In this document: positions 43,529 through 53,900 of the stretch, one piece after another
How the letters are laid out: each line of letters opens with the position of its first letter
How positions within the stretch are numbered: the first letter of the stretch is position 1
Assembly: GCF_002217435.1 (NCBI RefSeq)
Contig: NZ_MUHF01000018.1
Coordinates: forward strand, 1-64,000
DNA length: 64,000 nt
From: Flavobacterium reichenbachii
GTDB lineage: Bacteria > Bacteroidota > Bacteroidia > Flavobacteriales > Flavobacteriaceae
Direction of reading: 5' to 3'
The notes under the pieces: model-generated
The model's input: the letters and a program-made list of their open reading frames with translations, nothing else
Told to the model about the DNA's origin: nothing
Databases searched by the model: none
Position numbers and translations under genes: made by a program

Positions 43529-45391
43529 GTGAATTACTTATCTGTAGAAAATATATCGAAGTCATTTGGGGAAAGAACCTTATTTGACAATATCTCATTT
43601 GGAATCAATAAAGATCAAAAAATTGCTTTTATTGCCAAAAATGGTTCTGGAAAAACAACTATTATGAGCATTATTAATGGCTTGGATGAACCAGATACAG
43701 GACAAGTTGTTTTAAGAAAAGGAATTAGAATGGCGTTTCTTTCGCAAGACAACAACCTGCAGGAAGAGCTGACGATAGAAGAAAGTATTTTTGCTTCTGA
43801 CAACGAAACGTTGAAAGTTATTGAAGCCTATGAAAAAGCATTAGAAAATCCTGATGATGAAGAAGCCTATCAAAAAGCCTTTGATGGAATGGATCAGCAT
43901 AATGCGTGGGATTTTGAAACTCAATACAAACAAATTTTATTTAAGTTAAAACTGGAAGATTTTAAACTTAAAGTAAAAAATCTTTCGGGTGGACAAAAAA
44001 AACGTCTTTCATTGGCCATAATTCTGATCAATCGTCCTGATTTATTGATTCTGGATGAGCCAACCAATCACTTGGATTTAGAAATGATCGAATGGCTTGA
44101 AAGCTATTTTGCCAAAGAAAATATTACGCTGTTTATGGTTACGCACGACCGTTTCTTTCTGGAGCGTGTGTGTAACGAAATTATCGAATTAGACAACGGA
44201 AAATTATACCAATATAAAGGAAATTATTCTTATTACTTAGAAAAAAAAGAAGAACGAATTACCTCTGAAAACGCAAGTGTTGACAAAGCAAAAAATCTTT
44301 TTACAAAAGAACTAGAATGGATGCGCCGTCAGCCAAAAGCGAGAACTACAAAATCTAAATCACGTCAGGATGATTTTTATGTAATTAAGGAAAAAGCACA
44401 GAGCCGAAGAAAAGAAAACAAGGTCGAGCTTGAAATTAATATGGAACGTATGGGAAGCAAGATTATTGAGCTTCACAAAATTTCTAAAAAATTTAAAGAT
44501 CACGTGATTCTTGATAATTTCAGTTTTGATTTTCAGCGCGGGGAACGTATCGGAATAATTGGTAAAAACGGAACAGGAAAATCTACTTTCCTTAATCTCC
44601 TAACAGGAGCCTTACCTCTTGACAGCGGGCGCGTTGTAAAAGGAGAAACCATAAAAGTAGGCTACTATACACAGAGTGGTATTAATCCGAAGCCTGGACA
44701 GCGCGTTATTGATATCATTAAAGAATATGGCGAATATATTCCGCTTGCAAAAGGCAGAATGATTTCGGCTTCCCAATTGTTAGAACGTTTTCTTTTTGAT
44801 GCTAAAAAACAATATGATTTTGTAGAAAAATTAAGTGGAGGAGAATTAAAACGTTTGTATTTATGTACCGTTTTGATTCAGAATCCTAACTTTTTGATTT
44901 TGGATGAGCCAACAAACGATTTGGATATTGTAACTCTGAATGTTTTAGAAAGCTTCCTTTTAGATTATCCAGGATGTTTATTGGTAGTTTCTCACGACCG
45001 TTATTTTATGGATAAGATTGTCGATCATCTTTTCATTTTCAGAGGAAAAGGCGAAATTGAAAACTTTCCAGGAAATTACTCTGATTTTAGAGCATATGAA
45101 GACAGTGCTGATATTGCACAAAAAGAAGAAAATAAGGCTGAGAAGAAAGATTGGAAACAAAACAATCCAACCGGAAATCTAACTTTTAACGAGCAGAAAG
45201 AATATCAGAAATTAGAACGAGAAATTAAAGATTTAGAAATCGACAAAACTAAAATCGAACAATTATTTTCTGACGGAAAAGTGGCAGATACTGACATTGA
45301 GAAAAAAGCCAGCGAATTACAAAACATTATCAATAAAATAGACCAAAAAGAAGAACGCTGGTTTGAACTTTCTGCAAAAATTGAAGGTTAA
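43529..45391 (+). CDS. ABC-F subfamily ATPase
   Basis: A 620-residue soluble protein with two ABC cassettes and no membrane segment. Cassette 1: Walker A AKNGSGKTT, signature LSGGQKKR, Walker B LLILDEPTNHLDL. Cassette 2: Walker A GKNGTGKST, signature LSGGELKR, Walker B LILDEPTNDLDI. The C-terminal 90 residues are a charged coiled coil, as in Uup. ABC-F proteins act on ribosomes or, for Uup, in DNA/ribosome-related functions; a specific role or resistance is not indicated. The start is GTG; the sequence MNYLSVENISKSFGERTLF fits the family from there. Confidence 0.92.
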   Translation: MNYLSVENISKSFGERTLFDNISFGINKDQKIAFIAKNGSGKTTIMSIINGLDEPDTGQVVLRKGIRMAFLSQDNNLQEELTIEESIFASDNETLKVIEAYEKALENPDDEEAYQKAFDGMDQHNAWDFETQYKQILFKLKLEDFKLKVKNLSGGQKKRLSLAIILINRPDLLILDEPTNHLDLEMIEWLESYFAKENITLFMVTHDRFFLERVCNEIIELDNGKLYQYKGNYSYYLEKKEERITSENASVDKAKNLFTKELEWMRRQPKARTTKSKSRQDDFYVIKEKAQSRRKENKVELEINMERMGSKIIELHKISKKFKDHVILDNFSFDFQRGERIGIIGKNGTGKSTFLNLLTGALPLDSGRVVKGETIKVGYYTQSGINPKPGQRVIDIIKEYGEYIPLAKGRMISASQLLERFLFDAKKQYDFVEKLSGGELKRLYLCTVLIQNPNFLILDEPTNDLDIVTLNVLESFLLDYPGCLLVVSHDRYFMDKIVDHLFIFRGKGEIENFPGNYSDFRAYEDSADIAQKEENKAEKKDWKQNNPTGNLTFNEQKEYQKLEREIKDLEIDKTKIEQLFSDGKVADTDIEKKASELQNIINKIDQKEERWFELSAKIEG

Positions 45392-45467
45392 TTTCGTCCA
45401 AAGATTCTTCATTAAACAAAAAAAACAAATTTCATATATTAGCAATCTAATAAAATACCACATAATT

Positions 45468-45953
45468 ATGAAAAAGCTATTAGCAGTGTTATTTACACTA
45501 ACACTTTTTACATCTTGTTCTATTGACGGAGGAACTAATCCTGAAAACATTACCCCAAAAGATTATTCTGCAGAGAATGAAAAACAAATTACAGAATATT
45601 TAGCCAAAAACAATCTTACTTCAAAAGCGCAGGCAACTGGAACTGGATTATATTTTATTATTAATGAACAAGGAACTGGAAAACAGGCGACAACTTCGTC
45701 AACTGTAACCGTTTCTTACAAAGGATCTCTTATTTCTGGATCTGTTTTTGACCAAAGCACTGCTGATGGATCAACTTTTGTGCTTAGTAATTTAATTGAA
45801 GGCTGGAAAGAAGGTATTCCTTATTTTAAAGAAGGCGGCAGCGGTCTGCTTATAATTCCGGCACATTTAGGCTACGGAAGCTATAATAAAAATGGAATTC
45901 CAGCTGGTTCGGTACTTATTTTTGAGATTAAATTAGTATCTGTAACCAACTAA
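45468..45953 (+). CDS. FKBP-type peptidyl-prolyl isomerase, lipoprotein
   Basis: A 161-residue lipoprotein with signal peptide MKKLLAVLFTLTLFTSC and the FKBP fold: VTVSYKGSLISGSVFDQS, IEGWKEGIPYFKEGGSGLLIIP, LGYGSYNKNGIPAGSVLIFEI. It should catalyse proline isomerisation during folding of exported proteins. The ATG at 45468 is chosen because the lipobox then sits at residue 17; a longer frame starting at 45363 overlaps the ABC-F gene and has no signal-peptide logic. Confidence 0.9.
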   Translation: MKKLLAVLFTLTLFTSCSIDGGTNPENITPKDYSAENEKQITEYLAKNNLTSKAQATGTGLYFIINEQGTGKQATTSSTVTVSYKGSLISGSVFDQSTADGSTFVLSNLIEGWKEGIPYFKEGGSGLLIIPAHLGYGSYNKNGIPAGSVLIFEIKLVSVTN

Positions 45954-45977
45954 AATTGATTCTGAAAAGTTAACAAA

Positions 45978-46781
45978 ATGCTGTTTCAAATAAAATCGTA
46001 TCTAAAATTTCTCTGGAAATCTAAAAATGAACATGGTGTTCATTCTCCATTTGTTTTTAGTTTACTGACTAAATGTTTTTACGATAAGAAATCAAAACCA
46101 GAATATCAAATTCTAAAAAACTATAGAAAGTCACTTCTTGATAATAAAAATTTCATTGAAGTGACTGATTTTGGAGCAGGTTCAAGAGTTTTTAAATCTA
46201 ATAAAAGACAGATTTCTAAAATTGCCAAAACAGCTGGAATTTCTCCAAAACGAGCAGAACTTTTATTTCGCGTAACACAGTATTTTAAACCTGAAAATAT
46301 TCTAGAGATAGGAACTTCTTTAGGTTTAGCCACTTCTGCCCTTGCCTTAGGATCTCAAAGCCTTAAGAAAAATTCAAAAGTAATTACGTTAGAAGGATGT
46401 CCACAAACGGCAGATGTCGCTAAAAATCAACTAAATAAATTTGATTGCAAGAATGTTGAAAATGTAATTTCAGAATTTGAATCTTTTTTAATTTCCGAAA
46501 ATCTATCCCGAAACTTTGATACTGTAATCTACGATCTAATATATTTTGACGGTAATCATTCTAAAAAAGCAACTTTGGCCTATTTCGAACTTTTACTGCC
46601 AACAATTAACAACGATTCTGTGTGGATATTTGATGATATACATTGGTCTCCAGAAATGGAAGAAGCTTGGGAAATCATTAAAAAACATTCAAAAGTAAAA
46701 GTAACAATTGATACTTTTCAATGGGGTTTTGTATTTTTCAGATATGAGCAGGAGAAAGAACATTTTACAATTAGAAGTTAA
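45978..46781 (+). CDS. Class I SAM-dependent methyltransferase
   Basis: A 267-residue cytoplasmic protein. Motif I is ILEIGTSLGLATSALAL, and DLIYFDGNHSKKATLAYFE and WIFDDIHWSPEMEEAW resemble O-methyltransferase family 3. The N-terminal 90 residues (EHGVHSPFVFSLLTKCFYD) are typical of a Bacteroidota subgroup. The substrate is unknown. It follows the FKBP gene by 24 nt and its 3' end overlaps the convergent gene by 4 nt. Confidence 0.82.
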   Translation: MLFQIKSYLKFLWKSKNEHGVHSPFVFSLLTKCFYDKKSKPEYQILKNYRKSLLDNKNFIEVTDFGAGSRVFKSNKRQISKIAKTAGISPKRAELLFRVTQYFKPENILEIGTSLGLATSALALGSQSLKKNSKVITLEGCPQTADVAKNQLNKFDCKNVENVISEFESFLISENLSRNFDTVIYDLIYFDGNHSKKATLAYFELLLPTINNDSVWIFDDIHWSPEMEEAWEIIKKHSKVKVTIDTFQWGFVFFRYEQEKEHFTIRS

Positions 46782-47290
46782 TTAAATACATCTTTCGGTA
46801 TCGCTTTAGAAAATAACCTTTGGTATTGCTTCATTGCACCATTATCATTTATAGGATAATTAAATAATAAAAAACTATTTTGAGGTGATCGTTGTTCATA
46901 AATTACTAAATATCTTATAATAGTATCTGGTTTTATGTCCGGAATTTCAACAAAATCATTTTCTGAAACATTATTCGATATCAATTCATCTTTTATTAAA
47001 TACTCAAACTCCACTTCGCCTAAAGCTTTTCCCCTTCCTGATTTGTAGTACATTATTTTTCCCTCAGTCAGACCGTAATCCTCTTTTAATCTTTTAAAAT
47101 GATAAATACCATATAAAGTTTTAAGAGACATATAAACAGCAATAAACATTAAAGAAAGAATTGCCGCCAAATTTGAAATCGGAAATTTAGAAAATCCTTC
47201 AAAGAAATAACATAACCGAAAAAGCAGCAGTGTTACAACTATTATTATTAAAAGATTTATGATGGGATTGAGATTAAATAGGAAATTCAT
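46778..47290 (-). CDS. Hypothetical membrane protein
   Basis: A 170-residue protein with two N-terminal helices (about 8-28 and 39-58) and a soluble C-terminus containing EDYGLTEGKIMYYKSGRG and VEFEYLIKDE. The pattern, two helices then a small beta-rich domain, resembles DUF3592-like proteins, but conservation is too weak to name it. It appears monocistronic. Confidence 0.6.
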   Translation of the reverse strand: MNFLFNLNPIINLLIIIVVTLLLFRLCYFFEGFSKFPISNLAAILSLMFIAVYMSLKTLYGIYHFKRLKEDYGLTEGKIMYYKSGRGKALGEVEFEYLIKDELISNNVSENDFVEIPDIKPDTIIRYLVIYEQRSPQNSFLLFNYPINDNGAMKQYQRLFSKAIPKDVFN

Positions 47291-47407
47291 ACAGATACTT
47301 GTTATAGGCTAAAATATTTTTTTAAAAACAATTATCCAAAATATTAAAATAAAAAAAATGACAACCATTTCTGATTGCCATTTCTTCAACTTTACAATTT
47401 TTATTTT

Positions 47408-48064
47408 TTATTTTTTAGCGTCTTTATTTTCCTCAGATTTAGCTCCCATTCTGTTTACAGTATACATTGGAGCAAATTTTACTTTTAAACCTGCAATTTT
47501 TCTGTTATCTTCAGAACTAAGACCTTCTTTTTCAACTGTATTTTTACGGCTGTCAAGAGCTTCATACATTAATTTAATTTCATCCCAGTCTTCACGAGAA
47601 TAGCTGTCTTTATTATCCTCAACTGTATGAACAAATTGTTGGTATACATTATGAATATTTTGAGCATTAACCCATGCAAAACTCATATCGTCACCAATTT
47701 TTCCTTCACCAAACAAAGCATTACGCAATTGTTGTTTAGGAGTAACTTTTGGGGCAAAAACGGTGGTCATTTCATTTTTAAATTCTTCGTATTTCGTTTT
47801 ACTTGCATTTATTTTTTCTGTCTCGACAGTATTATCTTTAAGATCTGCAAGTGCTAATTGAGCATTTTCTGCTCTTCTATTATACTCAGCATCGACATCT
47901 TTCCAATTGGCTTTCAATTCGTCTGCTGTTACATTCTTAACTGAATCGACGTAGGTTACATATGAGTCGATTGTTTTCTTTGCATTTTCTTGTTTTTCAT
48001 CTTTACATGAAGTAAAACTTAAACCTATTAATGCGATTCCTGCTAAAATTTTTATGCTTTTCAT
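47408..48064 (-). CDS. Helical lipoprotein of unknown function
   Basis: A 218-residue lipoprotein; signal peptide MKSIKILAGIALIGLSFTSC with Cys20. The rest is mostly charged helix (ADELKANWKDVDAEYNRRAE..., ENKDAKK at the end). I do not recognise a domain. A perfect -7 (TATATTTG) lies 27 nt before the ATG, suggesting good expression. Confidence 0.7.
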   Translation of the reverse strand: MKSIKILAGIALIGLSFTSCKDEKQENAKKTIDSYVTYVDSVKNVTADELKANWKDVDAEYNRRAENAQLALADLKDNTVETEKINASKTKYEEFKNEMTTVFAPKVTPKQQLRNALFGEGKIGDDMSFAWVNAQNIHNVYQQFVHTVEDNKDSYSREDWDEIKLMYEALDSRKNTVEKEGLSSEDNRKIAGLKVKFAPMYTVNRMGAKSEENKDAKK

Positions 48065-48411
48065 AATTCTGATTATTTAATATTAGATAACAAATATAGC
48101 TAAATTTTTAAATAATTCTAAATAATTAATAATTTTTTATCATTTATAATAAATATTATTCAGTTAAATTTAAAAAATATGATAATTATGTAAATAACAA
48201 AAAAAATACTATAACAACTTTTTTATTTTTTGAATTATAATCTTTAGTGATATTTAAGTTTTTAAAACATTTACCATAAACTAACTCCTTTCTTATATCT
48301 GAAACTTGAAGATTTGAAATACAAAAAACATGTAACAAAAATCAATATATCTCTACTTATCAAATTATTGAAAAGTGTTTTGTACTTTTAAATCCAAATT
48401 ATAAGAACCAA
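48065..48411. other. AT-rich gap between divergent genes
   Basis: 347 bp, very AT-rich. It holds the -7 element of the lipoprotein gene (48091-48098) and a weak TACTTTTA (48383-48390) before the ABC ATPase. CTGAAACTTGAAGATTTGAA near 48300 resembles the 7-bp repeat at 6426-6456. No ORF is supported. Confidence 0.4.
48091..48098 (-). promoter_or_regulatory. -7 element of the lipoprotein gene
   Basis: TATATTTG on the minus strand, a perfect TAnnTTTG, 27 nt before the ATG at 48064. Confidence 0.6.
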
Positions 48412-49098
48412 ATGGCAAATCCATTAATTAAAATAACTGACATAAAACGAAATTTTGTACTGGGTAACGAAATTGTTTATGTTTTAAAAGGAATTAATTT
48501 AGAAATAAATAAAGGTGAATATGTTGCTTTAATGGGACCTTCGGGCTCAGGAAAATCAACTTTAATGAATCTGCTCGGATGTCTGGACACGCCAACCTCT
48601 GGACAATATGTATTAAACGGAAAAGACGTTAGTCAAATGAGGGATGACGAACTTGCCGAAATTAGAAATAAAGAAATTGGTTTTGTTTTTCAGACCTTCA
48701 ATCTTTTACCAAGAACCACAGCTCTTGACAATGTTGCACTGCCAATGATTTATGCAGGTTATGGAAAATCAGACAGAATTGCGCGCGCCACCGAAGTCTT
48801 AAAACAAGTAAACTTAGCAGACCGAATGGATCACCAGCCCAATCAGCTTTCTGGAGGACAGCGTCAACGTGTTGCCATTGCCCGCGCTTTAGTCAACAAA
48901 CCTTCGATTATTTTGGCAGATGAACCAACAGGAAATCTAGACAGTAAAACTTCTGTAGAAATCATGAAACTTTTTGGAGACATTCATGCGCAGGGAAATA
49001 CTGTAATTCTTGTTACACACGAAGAAGATATTGCGGCTTATGCACATCGGGTTATTCGTTTAAGAGACGGATTAATTGAAAGTGACACGACAAAATAA
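48412..49098 (+). CDS. LolD/MacB-like ABC transporter ATPase
   Basis: A 228-residue ATPase: Walker [12 protein letters not shown]-loop VFQTFNLLP, signature LSGGQRQR, Walker [15 protein letters not shown]-loop VTHEEDIA. The sequence [17 protein letters not shown] fits the MacB/LolD group that powers export of lipoproteins, peptides or drugs through a mechanotransmission mechanism. No FtsX-like permease gene is adjacent, so the partner must be elsewhere. Confidence 0.9.
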   Translation: MANPLIKITDIKRNFVLGNEIVYVLKGINLEINKGEYVALMGPSGSGKSTLMNLLGCLDTPTSGQYVLNGKDVSQMRDDELAEIRNKEIGFVFQTFNLLPRTTALDNVALPMIYAGYGKSDRIARATEVLKQVNLADRMDHQPNQLSGGQRQRVAIARALVNKPSIILADEPTGNLDSKTSVEIMKLFGDIHAQGNTVILVTHEEDIAAYAHRVIRLRDGLIESDTTK

Positions 49099-49207
49099 GT
49101 TAAACCGTTTATTTGGTTAATCGTTTAATCGCAATGAAAACAAAATATAACACCAGTACCTTAAAACTTTACGCCTTAAAATTAAAAACTGATCTAAAAA
49201 ACATCAA

Positions 49208-49771
49208 ATGCGAATCATAAAATATTTTTTACTAGCGTTTTTGATTTTGGCATCATGTAAAAATGTTTCAAAAAAAGAGGTTCATTATACTGAGATACCA
49301 CCTAAACCACCCAGAACAAAAATATTTTGGCTTAAGGATAAAACTGTCAACATTCAAATAGATCATACTTTATCCTATTCTAAGGATATTAAATGTGACT
49401 CTGTGATCGGAGTAAACTACATAGGTTTTGCGGGCGAACATTTTTTTAATCCTATTAATGAAAAAGGACAATATATAAATACGATTATTCAAACAAAAAA
49501 ACTAAATCAGAAACAGATTTCAAGATTAAGCACAATCATTGGAAATAAAAAAACCTATAAAGACCCTAACATAGCAGCTTGTTACGAACCAAGACTTGCA
49601 TTTATATATTTTAAAAACGACACCGTTATCTGCCAAACGCAAATTTGTTTAAGCTGTAACCAGCTTCATTCTTCTGCACATATTGCTGATGGAGCCGACG
49701 GCAATCTCAATAAAGAAGCTGTTAAAAAATTAACCGAACTACACGACGAACTCGGTTTCAAAGAAAACTAA
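49208..49771 (+). CDS. Hypothetical lipoprotein
   Basis: A 187-residue lipoprotein with signal peptide MRIIKYFLLAFLILASC (Cys17). The body contains LSRLSTIIGNKKTYKD-like strands, IAACYEPRLAFIYF and CQTQICLSCNQLHSS, a Cys-rich patch. No family is recognised. It lies 109 nt after the ABC ATPase on the same strand; a link is not shown. Confidence 0.65.
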   Translation: MRIIKYFLLAFLILASCKNVSKKEVHYTEIPPKPPRTKIFWLKDKTVNIQIDHTLSYSKDIKCDSVIGVNYIGFAGEHFFNPINEKGQYINTIIQTKKLNQKQISRLSTIIGNKKTYKDPNIAACYEPRLAFIYFKNDTVICQTQICLSCNQLHSSAHIADGADGNLNKEAVKKLTELHDELGFKEN

Positions 49772-49796
49772 AAAACTAAACAACTGAGCACCTCAG

Positions 49797-49812
49797 TCCC
49801 GAAGCTTCGGGA
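49797..49812. repeat. Second copy of the 16-bp palindrome
   Basis: TCCCGAAGCTTCGGGA is identical to 3657-3672. Here it is preceded by CTGAGCACCTCAG and stands 16 bp before the cobalamin adenosyltransferase start, so it would form a hairpin in the leader. Confidence 0.7.
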
Positions 49813-49828
49813 TAGCATCTTAAAAAAA

Positions 49829-50398
49829 ATGAAAGTATATACCAAAACCGGAGATAAAGGCACAACTGCTCTTTTTGGCGGAACTCGTGTACCAAAAGAT
49901 CATATTAGAATTGACAGTTACGGAACTGTTGATGAATTGAACTCTTATATAGGACTGATTCGTGATCAGGAAATTGATTCGCATTATAAAAGTATTTTAA
50001 TAGAAATTCAAGATCGTCTTTTTACGGTAGGTGCTATTCTGGCAACTCCTCAAGAAAAAGAGGTTTTGAAAAATGGAGAGCTGAGATTAAAAAATCTCGG
50101 TATTATCGATTCTGATATCGAATTATTAGAAAACGAAATCGACTCAATGGAAGAAAGCCTTCCGCAAATGACTCATTTTGTTTTGCCAGGCGGTCATCAA
50201 ACAGTGTCATATTGTCATATTGCACGTTGTGTCTGCAGACGAGCAGAACGACTGGCAGTGCATTTAAGTCATAACGAACACGTTCCGGAAATCGCAATCA
50301 TGTATCTAAACCGACTTTCTGACTACCTTTTTGTCTTGGCACGGAAGTTGTCCTCTGACTTAAAAGCGGAGGAAGTAAAATGGATTCCTAGAAAATAA
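49829..50398 (+). CDS. PduO-type cob(I)alamin adenosyltransferase
   Basis: A 189-residue cytoplasmic enzyme that makes adenosylcobalamin from ATP and cob(I)alamin. Family motifs: MKVYTKTGDKGTTALFGGTR, RIDSYGTVDELNSYIG and CHIARCVCRRAERLAVHL. Full length for the family. A perfect 16-bp palindrome lies 16 bp before the start. There is no cobalamin riboswitch that I can recognise, and no other B12 synthesis genes nearby. Confidence 0.93.
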   Translation: MKVYTKTGDKGTTALFGGTRVPKDHIRIDSYGTVDELNSYIGLIRDQEIDSHYKSILIEIQDRLFTVGAILATPQEKEVLKNGELRLKNLGIIDSDIELLENEIDSMEESLPQMTHFVLPGGHQTVSYCHIARCVCRRAERLAVHLSHNEHVPEIAIMYLNRLSDYLFVLARKLSSDLKAEEVKWIPRK

Positions 50399-50407
50399 AT
50401 TTTCTAC

Positions 50408-50511
50408 TAATTCCAAATTTTATAAATCCTAAATTCCAACACATAAAAATTCTTTGAATTTTAAAGCATTTGGATTAAATATTGGGATTTTATATTCCAT
50501 TTTTGGAATTT
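50408..50511. repeat. AATTCCAA-type inverted-repeat element
   Basis: AATTCCAAATTTTA (50409) and AAATTCCAA (50431) are answered by TTTGGATT (50470) and TTTTGGAATTT (50501). The 104-bp stretch can fold into a long imperfect hairpin. It sits upstream of the DUF2795 promoter. Confidence 0.55.
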
Positions 50512-50556
50512 AACAAGAGACGTTCTTAAATTTTATTAAAATAAATCAAAATTTAC

Positions 50557-50586
50557 TTGTCTTTTTCAGTAAAAAATTTATTTTTG
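50557..50586 (+). promoter_or_regulatory. Promoter of the DUF2795 gene
   Basis: TTG (50557-50559), a 19-bp spacer and TATTTTTG (50579-50586) match both Bacteroidota elements. The leader would be about 16 nt. Confidence 0.7.
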
Positions 50587-50607
50587 CACAAACTAAACAG
50601 ATAACAG

Positions 50608-50829
50608 ATGTATTGGACATTAGAATTAGCATCTTATTTAAGTGATGCGCCATGGCCTGCTAACAAAGACGAACTTATAGACTACGCTATTAGAGCTGGT
50701 GCTCCATTAGAAGTAGTAGAAAACCTTCAGTCAATTGAAGATGAAGGTGAGATATATGAATCAATGGAAGAAATTTGGCCTGATTATCCAACAGACGAAG
50801 ATTATCTTTGGAATGAGGATGAATATTAA
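50608..50829 (+). CDS. DUF2795 small acidic protein
   Basis: A 73-residue protein; YWTLELASYLSDAPWPANKDEL and YAIRAGAPLEVVENL fit the DUF2795 family. The C-terminus is very acidic (EEIWPDYPTDEDYLWNEDE). The function is unknown. It has a strong promoter and its own terminator directly ahead of secA, an arrangement typical of Flavobacteria. Confidence 0.85.
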   Translation: MYWTLELASYLSDAPWPANKDELIDYAIRAGAPLEVVENLQSIEDEGEIYESMEEIWPDYPTDEDYLWNEDEY

Positions 50830-50843
50830 AAAATAAACCAAAG

Positions 50844-50875
50844 AAAAAGTCTCTCGTTAAGGAGGCTTTTTTTTT
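50844..50875 (+). terminator. Terminator of the DUF2795 gene
   Basis: AAAAAGTCTC pairs with GAGGCTTTTT (one G-U) around TCGTTAAG and is followed by nine or more T residues. Confidence 0.8.
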
Positions 50876-50918
50876 GGTACAAAATACACATTTACATAAA
50901 ATAGAAATACGATAGATC

Positions 50919-53900
50919 ATGAGTTTCATAAACAGTATTATTAAAGTCTTTGTAGGTGACAAGTCACAAAAAGATGTCAAAGCTTTACAACCTTACTTAA
51001 ACAAAATTAAAACATTCGAAACCAGCTTAATGAGTTTGTCTCACGACGAATTGAGAGCTAGAACCGTTTATTTTAAAGAAAGAATAAAAGAAGCCAGAGC
51101 AGATAAAGATGCTAAAATAGCTTCGCTTAAAGCAGAAGTTGAAAACATCGAAGACATTGACAAAAGAGAAGATCTTTATGATGCGATTGATGCTCTTGAA
51201 AAAGAAGCATATGAAATTTCAGAAAAAACTTTATTAGAAATTCTTCCCGAAGCATTTTCGGTTGTTAAAGAAACGGCTCGTCGTTTTAAAGACAATTCTC
51301 ACATTGAAGTTACTGCAACTCCAAAAGACCGCGAATTCTCAGCTGCAAAATCATACATCACAATTGATGGTGACAAAGCAGTTTGGGCAAATAAATGGAA
51401 TGCTGCAGGTAAAGAAATTACCTGGGACATGATTCATTATGATGTTCAGTTAATTGGTGGAATGGTTTTGCACGAAGGTAAAGTTGCCGAAATGCAGACT
51501 GGTGAAGGTAAAACTCTTGTTGCTACGCTTCCACTTTACTTAAATGCTTTGACTGGAAACGGTGTGCACTTAGTGACTGTGAATGATTATTTGGCAAAAC
51601 GTGATAGTACATGGAAAGCTCCTTTGTTTGAATTTCACGGTTTATCTGTAGATTGTATCGATAATCACCAGCCAAGTACAGAACAAAGAAAAAAAGCATA
51701 CGACGCAGATATCACTTACGGAACCAATAATGAATTTGGATTTGACTATTTAAGAGATAACATGGCGCACTCACCAGCCGATTTAGTGCAGAGAAAACAT
51801 AACTACGCTATTGTCGATGAGGTCGATTCTGTATTAATTGATGACGCAAGAACGCCGCTTATTATTTCTGGACCAGTTCCGCAAGGAGATCGTCATGAAT
51901 TTAATGAGTTGAAACCAAAAATCGAAAACTTAGTAAGTCAGCAGCGTCAGTTAGCAAATGGGTTCTTAGCCGAAGCTAAAAAATTAATCAAAGAAGGAAA
52001 TACTAAAGAAGGCGGATTCTTATTGTTAAGAGCTTACAGAAGTTTACCTAAAAATAAAGCATTAATTAAATTTTTGAGTGAAGAAGGAATTAAACAATTG
52101 CTTCAAAAAACTGAAAATCAATACATGCAGGATAACAATCGCGAAATGCATAAAGTTGATGAAGCTTTATATTTTGTCATTGAAGAAAAAAATAATCAGG
52201 TTGAATTGACAGACAATGGTATTCAATACCTTTCTGGAGATACCGATTCTGACTTTTTCGTACTTCCAGACATTGGAACTGAAATCGCTGCTATCGAAAG
52301 ACAAAAACTAGATAAAGATTCTGAAGCAGAAGCTAAAGAAAGATTATTTCAGGATTTTGGAGTTAAAAGCGAACGTATCCACACCCTTACACAGCTTTTA
52401 AAAGCGTATGCTCTTTTTGAAAAAGATGTAGAATACGTTATTATGGAAAACAAAATTATGATTGTCGATGAGCAGACAGGTCGTATCATGGATGGCCGTC
52501 GTTATTCTGACGGATTACACCAGGCGATCGAAGCTAAAGAAAATGTAAAAATCGAAGCTGCTACACAAACTTTCGCAACCGTTACATTACAGAATTATTT
52601 CAGAATGTACAGCAAATTAGGAGGTATGACCGGTACAGCTGTTACTGAAGCTGGCGAGTTATGGCAGATTTATAAATTGGACGTTGTTGAAATTCCAACC
52701 AACCGTGCCATTTCAAGACAAGACAAAGAAGATTATATATACAAAACTACACGTGAAAAATTCAACGCTGTAATTGAAGATGTTACTGAATTATCAAACG
52801 CAGGAAGACCAGTACTTATTGGAACAACTTCTGTAGAGATTTCAGAATTATTAAGCCGAATGTTGAAAATGAGAGGCGTTACCCATAACGTTTTGAATGC
52901 TAAAATGCACAAACAAGAGGCACAGATTGTTGAAGAAGCAGGTAAAGCCGGAGTGGTAACTATTGCAACAAATATGGCTGGTCGTGGTACCGATATTAAA
53001 TTATCTCCAGAAGTAAAAGCTGCCGGAGGTTTGGCAATCGTGGGTACAGAACGCCATGATTCTCGTCGTGTAGACAGACAGTTACGTGGTCGTGCAGGAC
53101 GTCAGGGAGATCCGGGAAGTTCTCAATTCTACGTTTCTCTTGAAGATAACTTAATGCGTTTATTTGGTTCTGAAAGAGTGGCAAAAGTAATGGACAGAAT
53201 GGGACTTCAGGAAGGCGAAGTGATTCAGCATTCTATGATGACTAAATCTATCGAACGTGCTCAGAAAAAAGTAGAAGAAAACAACTTTGGTGTTCGTAAA
53301 CGTTTATTAGAATATGATGACGTAATGAACTCACAACGTGAAGTTGTTTACAAACGTCGTCGTCACGCTTTATTTGGAGAACGTTTGAAACTGGATATTG
53401 CCAATATGTTATATGATACTTGCGAATTAATCGTAAGCAATAATAAAGCTGCAAATGATTTCAAAACTTTTGAATTTGATTTGATCCGTTATTTCGGAAC
53501 TACTTCTCCAATTTCAGAAGCTGATTTTACAAAATTATCAGACATTGAAATCACTGGAAAAATATACAAAGAAACTTTAGCTTTCTATACTGAAAAAACA
53601 GAAAGAAGCGCTAGAGAAGCTTTCCCAATTATTAGAGGAGTTTACGAAGAGCCAAACAATCATTTTGAAAGAATCGTTGTTCCTTTTACTGACGGAATCA
53701 AAACTTTGAATGTGGTTACTGATTTGAAAAAAGCGTACGACAGCGAAGGTGCTCAGTTAATTGCTGATTTCGAGAAAAACATCACACTTTCTATTGTTGA
53801 TGAAGCCTGGAAAAAACATTTACGTAAAATGGACGAATTGAAACAATCTGTTCAATTAGCAGTTCACGAACAAAAAGACCCATTGCTTATTTACAAATTA

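Noticed and set aside
45363..45467. Longer start for the FKBP lipoprotein
   Set aside because: It overlaps the end of the ABC-F gene and would bury the lipoprotein signal peptide 35 residues in.
49135..49221. 28-codon ORF ending inside the start of the lipoprotein gene at 49208
   Set aside because: It overlaps the ATG region and could be an upstream ORF, but it lacks a promoter, family features or codon bias distinct from noise.
52996..53454. Antisense ORFs of 62 and 68 codons inside secA
   Set aside because: They mirror the codon pattern of secA and have no promoter or recognisable product.
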